From UBA1181 sp045617845 (GTDB lineage: Bacteria > Bacteroidota > Bacteroidia > Bacteroidales > Paludibacteraceae), in assembly GCA_045617845.1 (NCBI GenBank), contig JAZLJL010000105.1, forward strand, positions 1-64,000: DNA of 64,000 nt, written 5' to 3'. Below are positions 26,699 through 36,804 of this stretch, piece after piece (position 1 is the stretch's first letter; every line of letters begins with the position of its first letter). The notes under the pieces were generated by a model. The model was not told where the DNA came from, ran no database searches, and was given only the letters and a program-made list of their open reading frames with translations. A program made the position numbers and the translations under genes.

Positions 26699-28195
26699 TC
26701 ACTTAACAAAAATATCCTCTTTGGCCTTCGGTCTCTGGTCGTCCAACCACTTAAACTTATCCAGACGTTTTTCTTCTTCAGGGACACGTAACGGAGGATA
26801 CAACACACCCTCGGAATCAGGGGTCATCACAATCTTATCCACCTTCTTATTACTCTTCATGAAAATCGACATGGCGTTACCATGTGCTTTGTTGACGCCA
26901 ATCAAAGCGTCCCTATCATCCTTCGAATAATAAATGGAAACAGCATTCCCAAGCATATCAACACGAGTCAACTTATTGTTCTTCAAATAAGCCTTAGACT
27001 CCTTCCCCGCCAATTGGTTGTACATATCCTCTTCCTCCAACTGAACAATCATCGCATTCTTGGTGATATGGATATGGTCGGCCTTTTGGTCTTTCATATA
27101 AATATCGATGTGATCTCCGGTCAACTGGCTCTCTTCACTCCAAATAATAGGAGTTCCATACATGGCCAAGATGGAATCGTCGGAAGAATAAACCATCGAG
27201 TCGCACTTCCCTTGCATGTCATCCCTATAAAATTTAACATGGGAATATGCGCGGATCTCATTCTTGGAAGAATCGACTTCGACTCCGTAAATAGTATCAG
27301 CCGCCAAAAAAAGGGAATCCTTTTCAGAGTAGTCAATCACATAAGAGCGGTCAGTCAAATAACCCCATGAAGGAGATTTTTTCCAGAATTCAGCGTAATT
27401 TCCCCTACCGATCAATTTTTGCGAAGAGTCTTGTGCCTCCACGTTGTGATATGCCTTCGCGGATTCGTTGTTCATGTCGTAATAAATGGAATCGGCGGTC
27501 AAACGCTGTCCATCGGAAGAGACGACCACAGAATAATCATAAAGGCGGCCCAACTTAGTTTTCTTATTCATCCAAGCATTAGTCGTGTAGATTGTGTAAT
27601 CCTTTTCCTGTACACGGGAAGGGCCAATCAGCATCATTTTACCTGTTTCATAATTATACTGCAACGAATCGCTCTTTATCACATAATCAGGATGTGTCAC
27701 AACGACATCCGTCTTAAAAAAGTAGTTTTTTGTGTCCGGATAATAATATCCTTTCTGGGAGACAAGGTCGAATTCCGGGTCTTGTATTTTTCCGCCACCC
27801 ACATAATAGCCGAAATTTTTATCACGAAGGAAATCCAAAGAATTGGTTGTCAAAACAGTACCTTCGTTATTGACGACGACATTACCGCGAATCTTCATCA
27901 AAGTAGTGTTACCATCATAATACAACACATCAGAGGTCATCGTAGCCTTTTCGTCTACCACACGCACATGTCCAAATGCGTCAAAAGAGTTATTGGTGTC
28001 ATAAAAATATGCGCTGTCGCAATACATCAAAGCACTTCCATGACGGAATCGAACATTTCCCTTCAGCACCTGATACTGAGCGCCATTAGACTTATCAAAG
28101 GAAAGGACGTCACACTGCTCCAGAATGACATTCTTCTCCGAAAGGACGGGCAATGACCAAAGGAACAACAATAAGGGCAAAAGGAATCGTTTCAT
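26699..28195 (-). CDS. OstA-like protein (LptA/LptD N-terminal fold)
   Basis: A 498-residue exported protein (signal peptide MKRFLLPLLLFLWSLPVLS). It is made of repeated beta strands of the OstA/LptA type, seen in GAQYQVLKGNVRFRHGSA, MTSDVLYYDGNTTLMKIRG and GRLYDYSVVVSSDGQRL. OstA-fold proteins carry lipopolysaccharide across the periplasm or form the periplasmic part of LptD. No LptD barrel is fused. The ATG at 28195 lies seven bases after the stop of the parvulin chaperone gene. Its neighbours suggest outer-membrane biogenesis. Confidence 0.85.
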   Translation of the reverse strand: MKRFLLPLLLFLWSLPVLSEKNVILEQCDVLSFDKSNGAQYQVLKGNVRFRHGSALMYCDSAYFYDTNNSFDAFGHVRVVDEKATMTSDVLYYDGNTTLMKIRGNVVVNNEGTVLTTNSLDFLRDKNFGYYVGGGKIQDPEFDLVSQKGYYYPDTKNYFFKTDVVVTHPDYVIKSDSLQYNYETGKMMLIGPSRVQEKDYTIYTTNAWMNKKTKLGRLYDYSVVVSSDGQRLTADSIYYDMNNESAKAYHNVEAQDSSQKLIGRGNYAEFWKKSPSWGYLTDRSYVIDYSEKDSLFLAADTIYGVEVDSSKNEIRAYSHVKFYRDDMQGKCDSMVYSSDDSILAMYGTPIIWSEESQLTGDHIDIYMKDQKADHIHITKNAMIVQLEEEDMYNQLAGKESKAYLKNNKLTRVDMLGNAVSIYYSKDDRDALIGVNKAHGNAMSIFMKSNKKVDKIVMTPDSEGVLYPPLRVPEEEKRLDKFKWLDDQRPKAKEDIFVK

Positions 28196-28202
28196 AACAG
28201 AA

Positions 28203-29558
28203 TTATTTAACCCAACCAGGATATTGGAATTCACAATTACGCCATTTAGGGTCTATTTTCACATATATGGTCTTTTGCTTTTCACGGACCCAAGCACTCA
28301 AAATCTCGAAATTCTTCTGTTCCTGATAAGCGGCCTTAATCGCCATGAAATCATCATCGACATTCGCCTTATGCGCGAGGACCAAAGATTTCACTTTAGC
28401 GATGGCATATACTTCATTTCCCTTTGAATCGATCATAAGGAATGGTTTTGTGAGTTCACCTTGGTTTAATCGGTAAACCGCCTTGGCGATTTCCTGCGGC
28501 AGTTCGCTCATCTGGAATTTCGAAGAACCAGTTTTCGGATTGGTTACCAAACCCAGCGAATTCTTACTCCCCTTGTCTACTGAATACAAAGCCACAGCCT
28601 GCTCGAAAGACAACAAACTGCTATCAAGGACTGTCACAATACTATCCAATCGAAGCTTCGCTTGGTTCTTCTCCTCCAACGTAGACTTAGGTTTCATCAA
28701 AATATGACGCACATTCACCTTATCGCCACTCTTCTCAATCAATTGGATGATATGGAAACCGAATTCGGATTCAACCACCTTGGAAACCCTTGACGGGTCA
28801 TGCAAAGAAAAAGCGACATCCGCAAACTCAGGCACAAGCTGTCCTCTTCCCATAAAGCCCAACTCTCCACCATGTTTCGCCGACTCCTTATCCTCCGAAT
28901 ACAAAATCGCCAAAGTGGAGAATTCCGTTTCTTTCGAATCCACACGTTCCTTGAAGCTCCTAAGTTTAGACTTGACATCATCGATGGCCGCGGCACTTAC
29001 GGCAGGCGCAATCGTCAACAACTGCACCTCGATTTGAGTAGGGATATCAGGTATGCTATCCTCCGGCAATGAACTGAAAAAACGTTTCACCTCGGCAGGC
29101 GTCACCTTACTATCACCCACAATTTTCCTTTGCATTTGCTGGATAACCTGTTGGTTTGAGACCATCTCGGTAAGCTCTTCCCTCAAGGATGATATATCTT
29201 GGGAAAAATACTCCTCTACCTTTTCCCTAGAGCCCAATTGAGAAATCAAGTAATTGATTCTCATCTCCACTTGATTGGAGACGGATTTATCATCAGCGTG
29301 TATACTATCGATTTTAGCCTGGTCCAAATACAATTTTTGGAGCGCCAACTGTTCCGGAATGTAACAATACGGATCGCCCTCGAAAGAAGTCCCTTCATAT
29401 CGCATCCTTTGACGGAATTCCTCCACATCGGAAAGCAAAATCGCCTCATCACCGACAACCCAAGCCACCTCGTCTATCACACTAGCACCTTTTACCGTGC
29501 AAAAAAACGAAACAAAAAAAGAGAAGAAAATAAAAAATCTATTATTCATAACCAACAT
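28203..29558 (-). CDS. SurA-like periplasmic peptidyl-prolyl isomerase/chaperone
   Basis: A 451-residue exported protein. A signal peptide comes first, then a SurA N-terminal helical domain (VIDEVAWVVGDEAILLSDVEEF) and two parvulin domains. The first runs from about 175 to 280 (IQVEVQLL-like strand, HGGELGFMGRGQLVPEFADVAF, EFGFHIIQL). The second starts at VNVRHILMKP, about 285-390. SurA chaperones outer-membrane proteins, including LptD, which fits the OstA-like gene downstream. The ATG at 29558 overlaps the TAA of the upstream gene (TAATG); an ATG at 29549 is also in frame. Confidence 0.9.
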   Translation of the reverse strand: MLVMNNRFFIFFSFFVSFFCTVKGASVIDEVAWVVGDEAILLSDVEEFRQRMRYEGTSFEGDPYCYIPEQLALQKLYLDQAKIDSIHADDKSVSNQVEMRINYLISQLGSREKVEEYFSQDISSLREELTEMVSNQQVIQQMQRKIVGDSKVTPAEVKRFFSSLPEDSIPDIPTQIEVQLLTIAPAVSAAAIDDVKSKLRSFKERVDSKETEFSTLAILYSEDKESAKHGGELGFMGRGQLVPEFADVAFSLHDPSRVSKVVESEFGFHIIQLIEKSGDKVNVRHILMKPKSTLEEKNQAKLRLDSIVTVLDSSLLSFEQAVALYSVDKGSKNSLGLVTNPKTGSSKFQMSELPQEIAKAVYRLNQGELTKPFLMIDSKGNEVYAIAKVKSLVLAHKANVDDDFMAIKAAYQEQKNFEILSAWVREKQKTIYVKIDPKWRNCEFQYPGWVK

Positions 29559-30427
29559 TAATATCTTTTCACCGCACCGTTTTCCAATCCTCTATCATAC
29601 AAATCGTTTCTGTACTTGCGAAGATAATCATTCTTCCTCTGCTCTGTCAAAATTGAACGAATACGGTTTTTCGCAAAATCAAACGGCTGCATATTCCCTG
29701 TCATGACACATTTCGTCACATACAAAAATACGGTACGTACAGAATCACTTTCCGTATATAACCTACCATCCTTGAACTCCAACTCATGTATCGGCAACGG
29801 ACATCTTTTCTGTATATCCGACAATAAGGTCCACGTGTCATTAAAATAATCGAACTTGGCGGCATCCTTAACGCTATAGGACTCAATCATATCCATATTG
29901 CCTGAGCTAGGGGATTCCATCAACAATTTGATCACCTGAAAGTCCGGTGATTGATTGAGCACACTTAACGATATACCTTTCAACAAAGGTTCCTGAAGAT
30001 AAAAAAGCGAAGGATTTTTTTGGTAATAGGCATGGACCTGATCATCTGTGATTTGCGAAGACAAATGGTCCTTTATCATTTGAAGTTCATATTCATAAAC
30101 ATACAATGACTGCCTATAATTTTCCACCAAAGAGTCGATCTCCTCATTACCGGAGAATTCTTCACGGGCCAACTCGTACATCAAATTACTGGAAGCCCAA
30201 TCACGGATATACAAATCTATGGCGGCGGCGCTATCGGAAGCGCTTAACCCGGTCAGGTCAAGACTCCGGAAAAGTTCCGACTCGGTCAATTTTTTTCCAC
30301 CCACCTCGACTACAACTTTGTCTCGGCTAGCTATTGAAGAGACAAAATCGCAAGAGGATAATGTCAGACTAAGGCAAGACACTACCCCTACCAAAACGGA
30401 ATTTGATATTTTACTCTTACACTTCAC
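29558..30427 (-). CDS. Parvulin-like lipoprotein of the envelope operon
   Basis: A 289-residue lipoprotein (lipobox LSSC, Cys26). It has a SurA/PpiC-like N-terminal region: VVEVGGKKLTESEL, then a long helical segment and ITDDQVHAYYQKNPSLF, as seen before parvulin domains. A canonical parvulin catalytic domain with the HGG/GELG and FG-HI motifs is not seen, so it is probably a chaperone without isomerase activity. It sits between two full parvulin genes and is translationally coupled to the second. Confidence 0.7.
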   Translation of the reverse strand: MKCKSKISNSVLVGVVSCLSLTLSSCDFVSSIASRDKVVVEVGGKKLTESELFRSLDLTGLSASDSAAAIDLYIRDWASSNLMYELAREEFSGNEEIDSLVENYRQSLYVYEYELQMIKDHLSSQITDDQVHAYYQKNPSLFYLQEPLLKGISLSVLNQSPDFQVIKLLMESPSSGNMDMIESYSVKDAAKFDYFNDTWTLLSDIQKRCPLPIHELEFKDGRLYTESDSVRTVFLYVTKCVMTGNMQPFDFAKNRIRSILTEQRKNDYLRKYRNDLYDRGLENGAVKRY

Positions 30428-30443
30428 AAGACAGAGAACTGAA

Positions 30444-32435
30444 CTATTTTATTGTATTTATGACACTCTTAAATTTCTTGACAGGGTACCTATCATGCAA
30501 ATCCAAAATCCATTGTTCCTCCAAATAATTCTGATAATCTGCCGTCACCGGTCCCTTCACATCCAAAAATGTTTCAGGTTGGTTCAACATTTTCCCTGTC
30601 ACTGTAACGAAAGGGAACTCTGCATTATTGTCATCAGAACTCTTTTTCTTCTCGAAAGCCAACGCATCCACATCAGGATTGGCACCCTTAGGGAAGAGTC
30701 CCTTCACAACTTTAACCTTCTTAACGCCATCCTTGTTCAACTCCCTATCGAGGACTACCGACACGGAATCCAATGGCATTGGAACATACTTAACGGTCGT
30801 TTTTGCCATCTTACCCTTGCCAACGGTTTCCTTCACCGGCATCTTAACAAGAAGTTCATTCACCTTATTCAAGGTAGCCTGGTCGGCGCACCTAACCACA
30901 CAGCCTTTGTACCTAGGGCTATCCCAAGTATATTTGGACTTGTGCTCTTCAAAATATTTTGTCAAACCAGCCTTATCTTTTGCGGCCTTATTCCAAACCT
31001 TCGAAGAACTGATTTCAAAGAGAAGCAAACCATCTCGATACTCATTCAACAAATTACGATAATCGGGATTCTCCTTTTGAAGGATGGAGCACTCTTCCTC
31101 CCAAATTTTATCATTGACATATTGATTAAATAATTCATTAACATACAGGGCAACTTCATTGTCCTTCATCTTTTCAACGTCAACTTTTTTCACTATAGAA
31201 GACAAATATGAATGGAACACCTCTTGAGGATATGTTATTCCCCTATACTCATACAAAGGCTCATTCAGACGACGGACAATAGCATTCTTTGTCTCCGGAT
31301 CAATTGTCCTAATATAATCATAAAAGATAGGCAAAGACGACTCATACAACAGGTATCCATTTCTCTGTTTCAACTTACGTATTGCATCCTCTTTCGTCGT
31401 GATGCCACGATTCGACTTAGCCGTTTTATCCTTCAATTCGGCTTTTAACTCATCAAAAGTAGGATTCAATATTTCATTGATGCAGACAATGTGTGTACCT
31501 CTCATCGTTTTGATGACGAAAAACGTATCAGGTTTAGCGACGCTCTTTAGCTTTTCCACAAAGAACGGAGGCAAATACATATTTTCAGAAAGCAGACCCA
31601 TTTTTCCTTCCTTTGTGTTGGAGAACTGGTCTACGGAATATTCCTTCACATAATCGGCGAACTTAGAGCCATTTTTATTGAGTTTCTTACAAAGTTTTGC
31701 CGCTAATTTATCTACATCTTTCTGGTCTTCAGACAACAAAATCTGAGAGAAACTCAAATCTTTGACATTGAAGCTTTTGGAGTTAACCTTTAAGATATGA
31801 TAACCGTAATTGGTACGGAATGGTTTACTGATTGCTCCCACAGGAGTCGCATATGCGACACTTTCAAAAGGATACACGGTGGAAAAAGCGGTGATGTTCC
31901 CTATAAGACCGCCATTCTTGGACGAAGCGCAATCCGAATTCGCTGACGCAAGTTCAGAAAAAGATGCGCCATTAGTCAATTGGGCATATAAGTCGTTAAT
32001 CTTAGAGTACGCAGCAGATGTATCCAATTCCGTAGGCGCGAGATTCACCAAAATGTGAGAGACGTTCAATGTATACTTATTCCTCTCATAAGCCTCCTCC
32101 AACAACAAGTTCTCCTCCACCGTGTCACGGAAATAAGGGAGACTCAATTGAGCCTCATATTGTTCAAATTCGTTTTTGAAAGAATTCGAATGGTCATACC
32201 AAAGGTCTTTGGCTTGGGCAACCTTCAACTTGAAATTGACGAACAAATCCACATACTCCTCCAATGATTTCTTCTCTATTGAATTATTGGAATTATTTTT
32301 ATGATAGATATATTCAAATTGTGACTTAGTCACCTCTTCACCATTGATAAGAAAAGCCACCGGATCAGAATCTTGGGCACTAACTCCCTGGGACAACACA
32401 GCGGAGAACAATGCCAATAATAAACTACGTTTCAT
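30444..32435 (-). CDS. Large periplasmic parvulin-type peptidyl-prolyl isomerase
   Basis: A 663-residue exported protein. The signal peptide (MKRSLLLALFSAVLSQGVSA) is followed by a SurA-like region (FLINGEEVTKSQFEYIY). The first parvulin domain is at about 120-225, with SHILVNLAP, NGGLIGNITAFSTVYPFE and NYGYHILKV. A second, degenerate one at about 230-335 shows FSQILLSED and KMGLLSENMYLPPFF. A long C-terminal helical part follows. It is the first gene of the envelope operon, with a promoter 40 bases upstream. An alternative ATG at 32450 is in frame. Probably handles outer-membrane protein folding. Confidence 0.88.
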   Translation of the reverse strand: MKRSLLLALFSAVLSQGVSAQDSDPVAFLINGEEVTKSQFEYIYHKNNSNNSIEKKSLEEYVDLFVNFKLKVAQAKDLWYDHSNSFKNEFEQYEAQLSLPYFRDTVEENLLLEEAYERNKYTLNVSHILVNLAPTELDTSAAYSKINDLYAQLTNGASFSELASANSDCASSKNGGLIGNITAFSTVYPFESVAYATPVGAISKPFRTNYGYHILKVNSKSFNVKDLSFSQILLSEDQKDVDKLAAKLCKKLNKNGSKFADYVKEYSVDQFSNTKEGKMGLLSENMYLPPFFVEKLKSVAKPDTFFVIKTMRGTHIVCINEILNPTFDELKAELKDKTAKSNRGITTKEDAIRKLKQRNGYLLYESSLPIFYDYIRTIDPETKNAIVRRLNEPLYEYRGITYPQEVFHSYLSSIVKKVDVEKMKDNEVALYVNELFNQYVNDKIWEEECSILQKENPDYRNLLNEYRDGLLLFEISSSKVWNKAAKDKAGLTKYFEEHKSKYTWDSPRYKGCVVRCADQATLNKVNELLVKMPVKETVGKGKMAKTTVKYVPMPLDSVSVVLDRELNKDGVKKVKVVKGLFPKGANPDVDALAFEKKKSSDDNNAEFPFVTVTGKMLNQPETFLDVKGPVTADYQNYLEEQWILDLHDRYPVKKFKSVINTIK

Positions 32436-32475
32436 TTCAACAAAATTCATTTCACATTATGATACTTATAATGGG

Positions 32476-32483
32476 CAAATTTA
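32476..32483 (-). promoter_or_regulatory. -7 box of the envelope operon
   Basis: The minus strand reads TAAATTTG, a perfect box. TTTG at 32508-32505 is 21 bases upstream. Transcription would start near 32470 and cover the two parvulin genes, the lipoprotein, the OstA-like and the receptor genes. Confidence 0.6.
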
Positions 32484-32510
32484 CATAAAATATCCAATTA
32501 AAAACAAAAA

Positions 32511-32536
32511 AGAGAGACCTTTTGGGCCTCTCTCTT
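32511..32536 (-). terminator. Terminator of rplS
   Basis: AGAGAG-CC and GG-CTCTCT pair around a TTTT loop, with TTTTTTGTTTTT following on the minus strand. It lies about 20 bases after the rplS stop. Confidence 0.85.
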
Positions 32537-32554
32537 CCGAATATTAGAATTTGT

Positions 32555-32902
32555 TTAGATTTTCTTTTCTTTAATTCTAGCCTTCTTTCCGGTAAGCTCG
32601 CGCAAATAATACAATTTAGCTCTGCGAACTTTACCAACCTTATTCACTGTGATGCTCTCGATGAACGGTGAATCCATTGGGAAAATTCTTTCTACGCCAA
32701 CACCACCGGAAATCTTACGGACAGTGAAACGCTTTTTGTCTTGGTGACCACAGATACGGATAACATCACCACGGAATTGTTGGATACGCTCCTTGTTTCC
32801 TTCGACGATTTTGTAAGCTACAGTGATAGTGTCACCGCTCTTGAATTGAGGGAATTCCTTAGCCGCTCCGAAAGCGCCCTCAGCTACTTTAATTAAATCC
32901 AT
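32555..32902 (-). CDS. rplS: 50S ribosomal protein L19
   Basis: A 115-residue protein with the L19 core FKSGDTITVAYKIVEGNKERIQ, the segment GVGVERIFPMDSPFIESI, and the end AKLYYLRELTGKKARIKEK. It binds at the 30S-50S interface. Here it is a single-gene unit, not in the rpsP-rimM-trmD operon of many bacteria. Confidence 0.98.
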   Translation of the reverse strand: MDLIKVAEGAFGAAKEFPQFKSGDTITVAYKIVEGNKERIQQFRGDVIRICGHQDKKRFTVRKISGGVGVERIFPMDSPFIESITVNKVGKVRRAKLYYLRELTGKKARIKEKKI

Positions 32903-33023
32903 TTTGTTTTTTTTAAAAATATAATACTAACGCAATTTAACGGATACCTTTTGCTCCGACAGAGATTGCGCAAAAACTCCGCAAAATTAAACAAACATTT
33001 TCAACAGTCCAAATTATGGAATG

Positions 33024-35780
33024 TTAAAACACGATATTTACAATTTTCCCTGGCACGACAATCACCTTCTTGATTGCTTTACCGTCAAGGAACTTCTTCA
33101 CGGCGTCAGAAGAAACGACTGTCTTCTCCACCTCTTCCTTACCCATATCAACGGGCAATTCCATTGAAGCTTTCACCTTTCCATTGAAAGAAATAGCATA
33201 TTTGTAGTTACTTTCCTTCAAATATTTCTCATCATATTTTGGCCATGAAGCGTCACAGACAGATGTGTCATGACCTAAGGCATGGTACAACTCTTCCGCA
33301 ATATGAGGGGCGAAAGGAGTCAGCAATATGCACAAAGTCTCAAGAGCCTCACGTTTATTGCACTTCAAAGGAGATAGCTCATTCAAACAAGTCATAAATG
33401 CAGCGACAGAAGTGTTAAACGAGAAGTTCTCCACATCAAACGTCACCTTCTTTATCAACTTATGGATGGATTTCAACTCTTCGGCAGACAAAGGAGCATC
33501 GGAAACATTCAAAGCTTCTCTGTCATAGAACATACCCCAGAAACGTTTCAGGAACCTATGTACGCCATCGATTCCATTGGTATCCCACGGCTTGGAAGCT
33601 TCCAATGGTCCAAGGAACATTTCATAAAGACGTAACGTGTCTGCGCCATATTTCTCTACTATGACATCAGGGTTAACAACGTTGAACATCGATTTGGACA
33701 TCTTTTCGACTGCCCATCCACAAATATATTTTCCATCCTCCAAAATGAACTCGGCGTTCTTGAAATCAGGCATCCAATTTCTAAATGCGTCTATATCAAG
33801 CACATCATTGCTCACGATGTTTACGTCCACATGGATTGGGGTAACGTCATATTGATCCTTTAAATTCAAGGAAACAAAAGTATTCGAATCTTTTATACGA
33901 TAGACGAAGTTTGAACGTCCCTGAATCATACCCTGGTTGATAAGCTTTTTAAAAGGCTCATCTTGACAAACAGCGCCCAAATCGTAGAGGAATTTGTTCC
34001 AAAAACGGCTATATATCAAATGTCCCGTTGCGTGTTCTGTTCCACCCAAATACAAATCGACGTTTTGCCAATAATCATTCGCCTCACGGCTAACCAACGC
34101 ATTGTCGTTATGTGGGTCCATATAACGCAAATAATAAGCTGAAGAGCCAGCGAAACCAGGCATCGTATTCAATTCGAACGGATAGCCTTCACTAGTGCAC
34201 CAATTCTTAGCATGTCCTAACGGCGGCTCACCAGATGCGGTAGGAAGGAAGTTCTCAATTTCAGGCAATTCCAAAGGAAGGGATTTTTCATCCAACACAT
34301 ACGGAATACCCTCTTTATAATAGACAGGGAAAGGCTCCCCCCAATAACGTTGGCGGCTGAAAATAGCATCCCTTAATCTATAATTCACCTTGACACGACC
34401 TAAATTATGCTCTTTGACATATACCTTCGTGGCAGCGATTGCCTCTTTAACTGACATGCCATTCAAAAAGCCGGAATTAGTCATGATACCATCTTTCGCG
34501 TCGAAACTTTGTTCGCTGACATCACAACCTTCAATAACGGGGATAATCGGCAAATTGAAATGCTTTGCGAAAGCATAATCGCGAGAGTCATGAGCAGGCA
34601 CAGCCATAATGGCGCCAGTACCATAACCGGAAAGAACATAATCACTAATCCAAACAGGAATCTCCTTACCCGTTACAGGATTAATGGCATATGCACCAGA
34701 AAAGACACCCGTAACACGGCGGTCAGCCAAACGCTCACGTTCCGTTCTACGCTTTACTAAAGCAAGGTATTCATCAACAGCAGCACGTTGCTCCTTGGTC
34801 GTCACCTGATCAACATAAACAGATTCAGGAGCCAAAACCATAAAAGTAACGCCAAAAATGGTATCAGCACGAGTAGTAAAAATGACGAAATCAATATCAA
34901 GGTCCTTGATTTTAAACTTCATCTCAGTTCCCTCGCTACGGCCGATCCAATTACGTTGTGTTTCTTTAAGGGAAGGAGTCCAATCAAGTTGCTCCAGACC
35001 ATCAAGCAAACGTTGGGCATAAGCGGAAACACGCAAACTCCATTGCCTCATGACACGTTGCTCAACAGGATATCCTCCACGGATCGAAAGACCTTCGCTA
35101 ATCTCATCATTGGCAAGCACGCAACCTAACTTAGGGCAGAAATTAACCTTGGTATCAGCCAAATAAGCGATACGGTAATTCATCAAGACATTTTGTTGTT
35201 GCTTGACATCCATAGATTTCCAATCGTCAGCAGAAAAGCTTAATTCATCAGAACAAGCAGCATCAACATTGGAAGTACCGGAAGTCTCGAATTTAGAAAC
35301 TAATTCAGAGATAGGCTTAGCTTTAGAACAATGATTATCATAATAACAATTAAACATTTGGATGAAAGCCCATTGTGTCCATTTGTAATATTTAGGATCA
35401 CATGTTCTAACCTCGCGGTCCCAATCGTAGCAAAAACCAATCTTGTCCAATTGCTCACGATAACGATTAATATTCTTAGTGGTAGTGACAGCAGGATGTT
35501 GACCCGTTTGAATAGCATATTGTTCAGCAGGCAAGCCATAGGAATCATAACCCATTGGATGCAAGACATTAAAACCGCATAAACGTTTATATCTACTATA
35601 AATATCCGAAGCGATGTAACCAAGAGGATGACCCACATGAAGTCCTGCACCAGAAGGATAAGGGAACATATCCAACACATAAAACTTAGGTCTAGACTTA
35701 TCAATGTCAACCTTATAGGTGGAATTATTTTTCCAATAACTCTGCCATTTCTTTTCTATATCTCTGAAATTGTAATCCAT
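33024..35780 (-). CDS. leuS: Leucyl-tRNA synthetase
   Basis: Charges tRNA-Leu in the cytoplasm. The 918-residue class I synthetase has GLHVGHPLGY (HIGH motif) near residue 48 and KMSKSMFNVV (KMSKS motif). It has the CP1 editing domain between (FTTRADTIFGVTFMVLAPE) and the HIAEELYHALG anticodon-binding region. The ATG at 35780 (MDYNFRDIEKKW) is the family start; the upstream in-frame extension would cover the promoter. Confidence 0.97.
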   Translation of the reverse strand: MDYNFRDIEKKWQSYWKNNSTYKVDIDKSRPKFYVLDMFPYPSGAGLHVGHPLGYIASDIYSRYKRLCGFNVLHPMGYDSYGLPAEQYAIQTGQHPAVTTTKNINRYREQLDKIGFCYDWDREVRTCDPKYYKWTQWAFIQMFNCYYDNHCSKAKPISELVSKFETSGTSNVDAACSDELSFSADDWKSMDVKQQQNVLMNYRIAYLADTKVNFCPKLGCVLANDEISEGLSIRGGYPVEQRVMRQWSLRVSAYAQRLLDGLEQLDWTPSLKETQRNWIGRSEGTEMKFKIKDLDIDFVIFTTRADTIFGVTFMVLAPESVYVDQVTTKEQRAAVDEYLALVKRRTERERLADRRVTGVFSGAYAINPVTGKEIPVWISDYVLSGYGTGAIMAVPAHDSRDYAFAKHFNLPIIPVIEGCDVSEQSFDAKDGIMTNSGFLNGMSVKEAIAATKVYVKEHNLGRVKVNYRLRDAIFSRQRYWGEPFPVYYKEGIPYVLDEKSLPLELPEIENFLPTASGEPPLGHAKNWCTSEGYPFELNTMPGFAGSSAYYLRYMDPHNDNALVSREANDYWQNVDLYLGGTEHATGHLIYSRFWNKFLYDLGAVCQDEPFKKLINQGMIQGRSNFVYRIKDSNTFVSLNLKDQYDVTPIHVDVNIVSNDVLDIDAFRNWMPDFKNAEFILEDGKYICGWAVEKMSKSMFNVVNPDVIVEKYGADTLRLYEMFLGPLEASKPWDTNGIDGVHRFLKRFWGMFYDREALNVSDAPLSAEELKSIHKLIKKVTFDVENFSFNTSVAAFMTCLNELSPLKCNKREALETLCILLTPFAPHIAEELYHALGHDTSVCDASWPKYDEKYLKESNYKYAISFNGKVKASMELPVDMGKEEVEKTVVSSDAVKKFLDGKAIKKVIVVPGKIVNIVF

Positions 35781-35798
35781 ATAAAAGAAAAATTTTCG

Positions 35799-35830
35799 CG
35801 AATTTAATGAAAATAAATAGATGACGCAAA
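35799..35830 (-). promoter_or_regulatory. Promoter of leuS
   Basis: The minus strand has TTTG at 35830-35827, 20 bases, then TAAATTCG at 35806-35799. The leader is about 15 bases. Confidence 0.6.
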
Positions 35831-35844
35831 GGATTGGCAAACAC

Positions 35845-35877
35845 AAAAAAAGGGTGACGGTAACCGCCACCCTTTTT
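35845..35877 (-). terminator. Terminator of the type IX secretion operon
   Basis: AGGGTG/CACCCT plus CGG/CCG form a strong stem with a TAA loop, flanked by A7 and T5. It lies 18 bases after the gldN stop. Confidence 0.85.
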
Positions 35878-35894
35878 ATTAGATAAGGGAAAGA

Positions 35895-36782
35895 TTAATA
35901 TTCCCACAAGTCATTTTCGAAATTAAGCAACAAAGTCTTAACTTTTTGTTGTTCCTTTCTAACATCTTCAGCAGTAATGTTGTATTCCAACAAGTTTCTG
36001 TTATAAACGTTAGACTCCTTATAAATGTAGCTAGAGAAACGTCTCTTAACGAAGATGTCATCAAGTGAAGGTCTAGCTCCATTATTTTTGTCAGTAATAA
36101 GGATTTCCTGTTGAGCTAAGTAAGGACGCAATGTCTCAAATGGCACCCAGAAAAGAGGGAACTTTTGAAGACCGAGGTCACCTTCCTTAACCATAATAGG
36201 ACAGAACGCGATGATTCTAGCATTGAAAGTGGAAGTAATTTTATCGAAATACCAAACCTCTTTCACATAGAATTTCAACACATCACGATTAGGAACATCA
36301 GAGTCATCAACGACAATGATAGAATCATTAGTCAATGAATCAGCCTTGAAAGTCGCATAAATATCGAACTTATTCACGATTTCCTTGAATGGAAGTTCAT
36401 GCTCCTTTGTGAAGATCTCACGAGTATCAAGATACTCATAAGCTTTAATCTTACCATCTTGAATAAGTCTAAACATCAGAGTAAAGAAACTTTGTCTGTT
36501 GTCTACAGCTTCTTCAGGATAATACAAAGGATAATTCATCTTCTCACGCAAGTCGATGGTCCTATAAACAACTTTTTGCCAGAAAATATCATCCGCACGC
36601 GGATTGACCAATTCGATAGGCTCAAGATTTTCCTTAGGACCACTGGTTGGCATGTTAGAAGCAATTTCCACAGATACCTCACCGGACTCATCGAAGAAAG
36701 AATTCTCCTCGAACTGAGCGTAAACGGCAGAAGTGGAGAATGCCGCAAAACCAACACACAATAATTTAACAAAATTACTCAT
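35895..36782 (-). CDS. gldN: Type IX secretion protein GldN/PorN
   Basis: A 295-residue exported protein (signal peptide to about residue 22) of the GldN family. It contains DIFWQKVVYRTIDLREKMNYPLYYPEEA, which is diagnostic, and FVPFETLRPYLA-type sequence near the end (FWVPFETLRPYLAQQE). It forms, with the lipoprotein GldK, the periplasmic rings of the type IX machine below the outer membrane. It is the last gene of the cluster, 22 bases after gldM. Confidence 0.93.
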   Translation of the reverse strand: MSNFVKLLCVGFAAFSTSAVYAQFEENSFFDESGEVSVEIASNMPTSGPKENLEPIELVNPRADDIFWQKVVYRTIDLREKMNYPLYYPEEAVDNRQSFFTLMFRLIQDGKIKAYEYLDTREIFTKEHELPFKEIVNKFDIYATFKADSLTNDSIIVVDDSDVPNRDVLKFYVKEVWYFDKITSTFNARIIAFCPIMVKEGDLGLQKFPLFWVPFETLRPYLAQQEILITDKNNGARPSLDDIFVKRRFSSYIYKESNVYNRNLLEYNITAEDVRKEQQKVKTLLLNFENDLWEY

Positions 36783-36804
36783 AACGTTAAACTAACTTTA
36801 AATA

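Noticed and set aside
35725..35907. A 60-codon frame across the gldN terminator and leuS start
   Set aside because: It translates the terminator hairpin and the leuS leader; not a gene.
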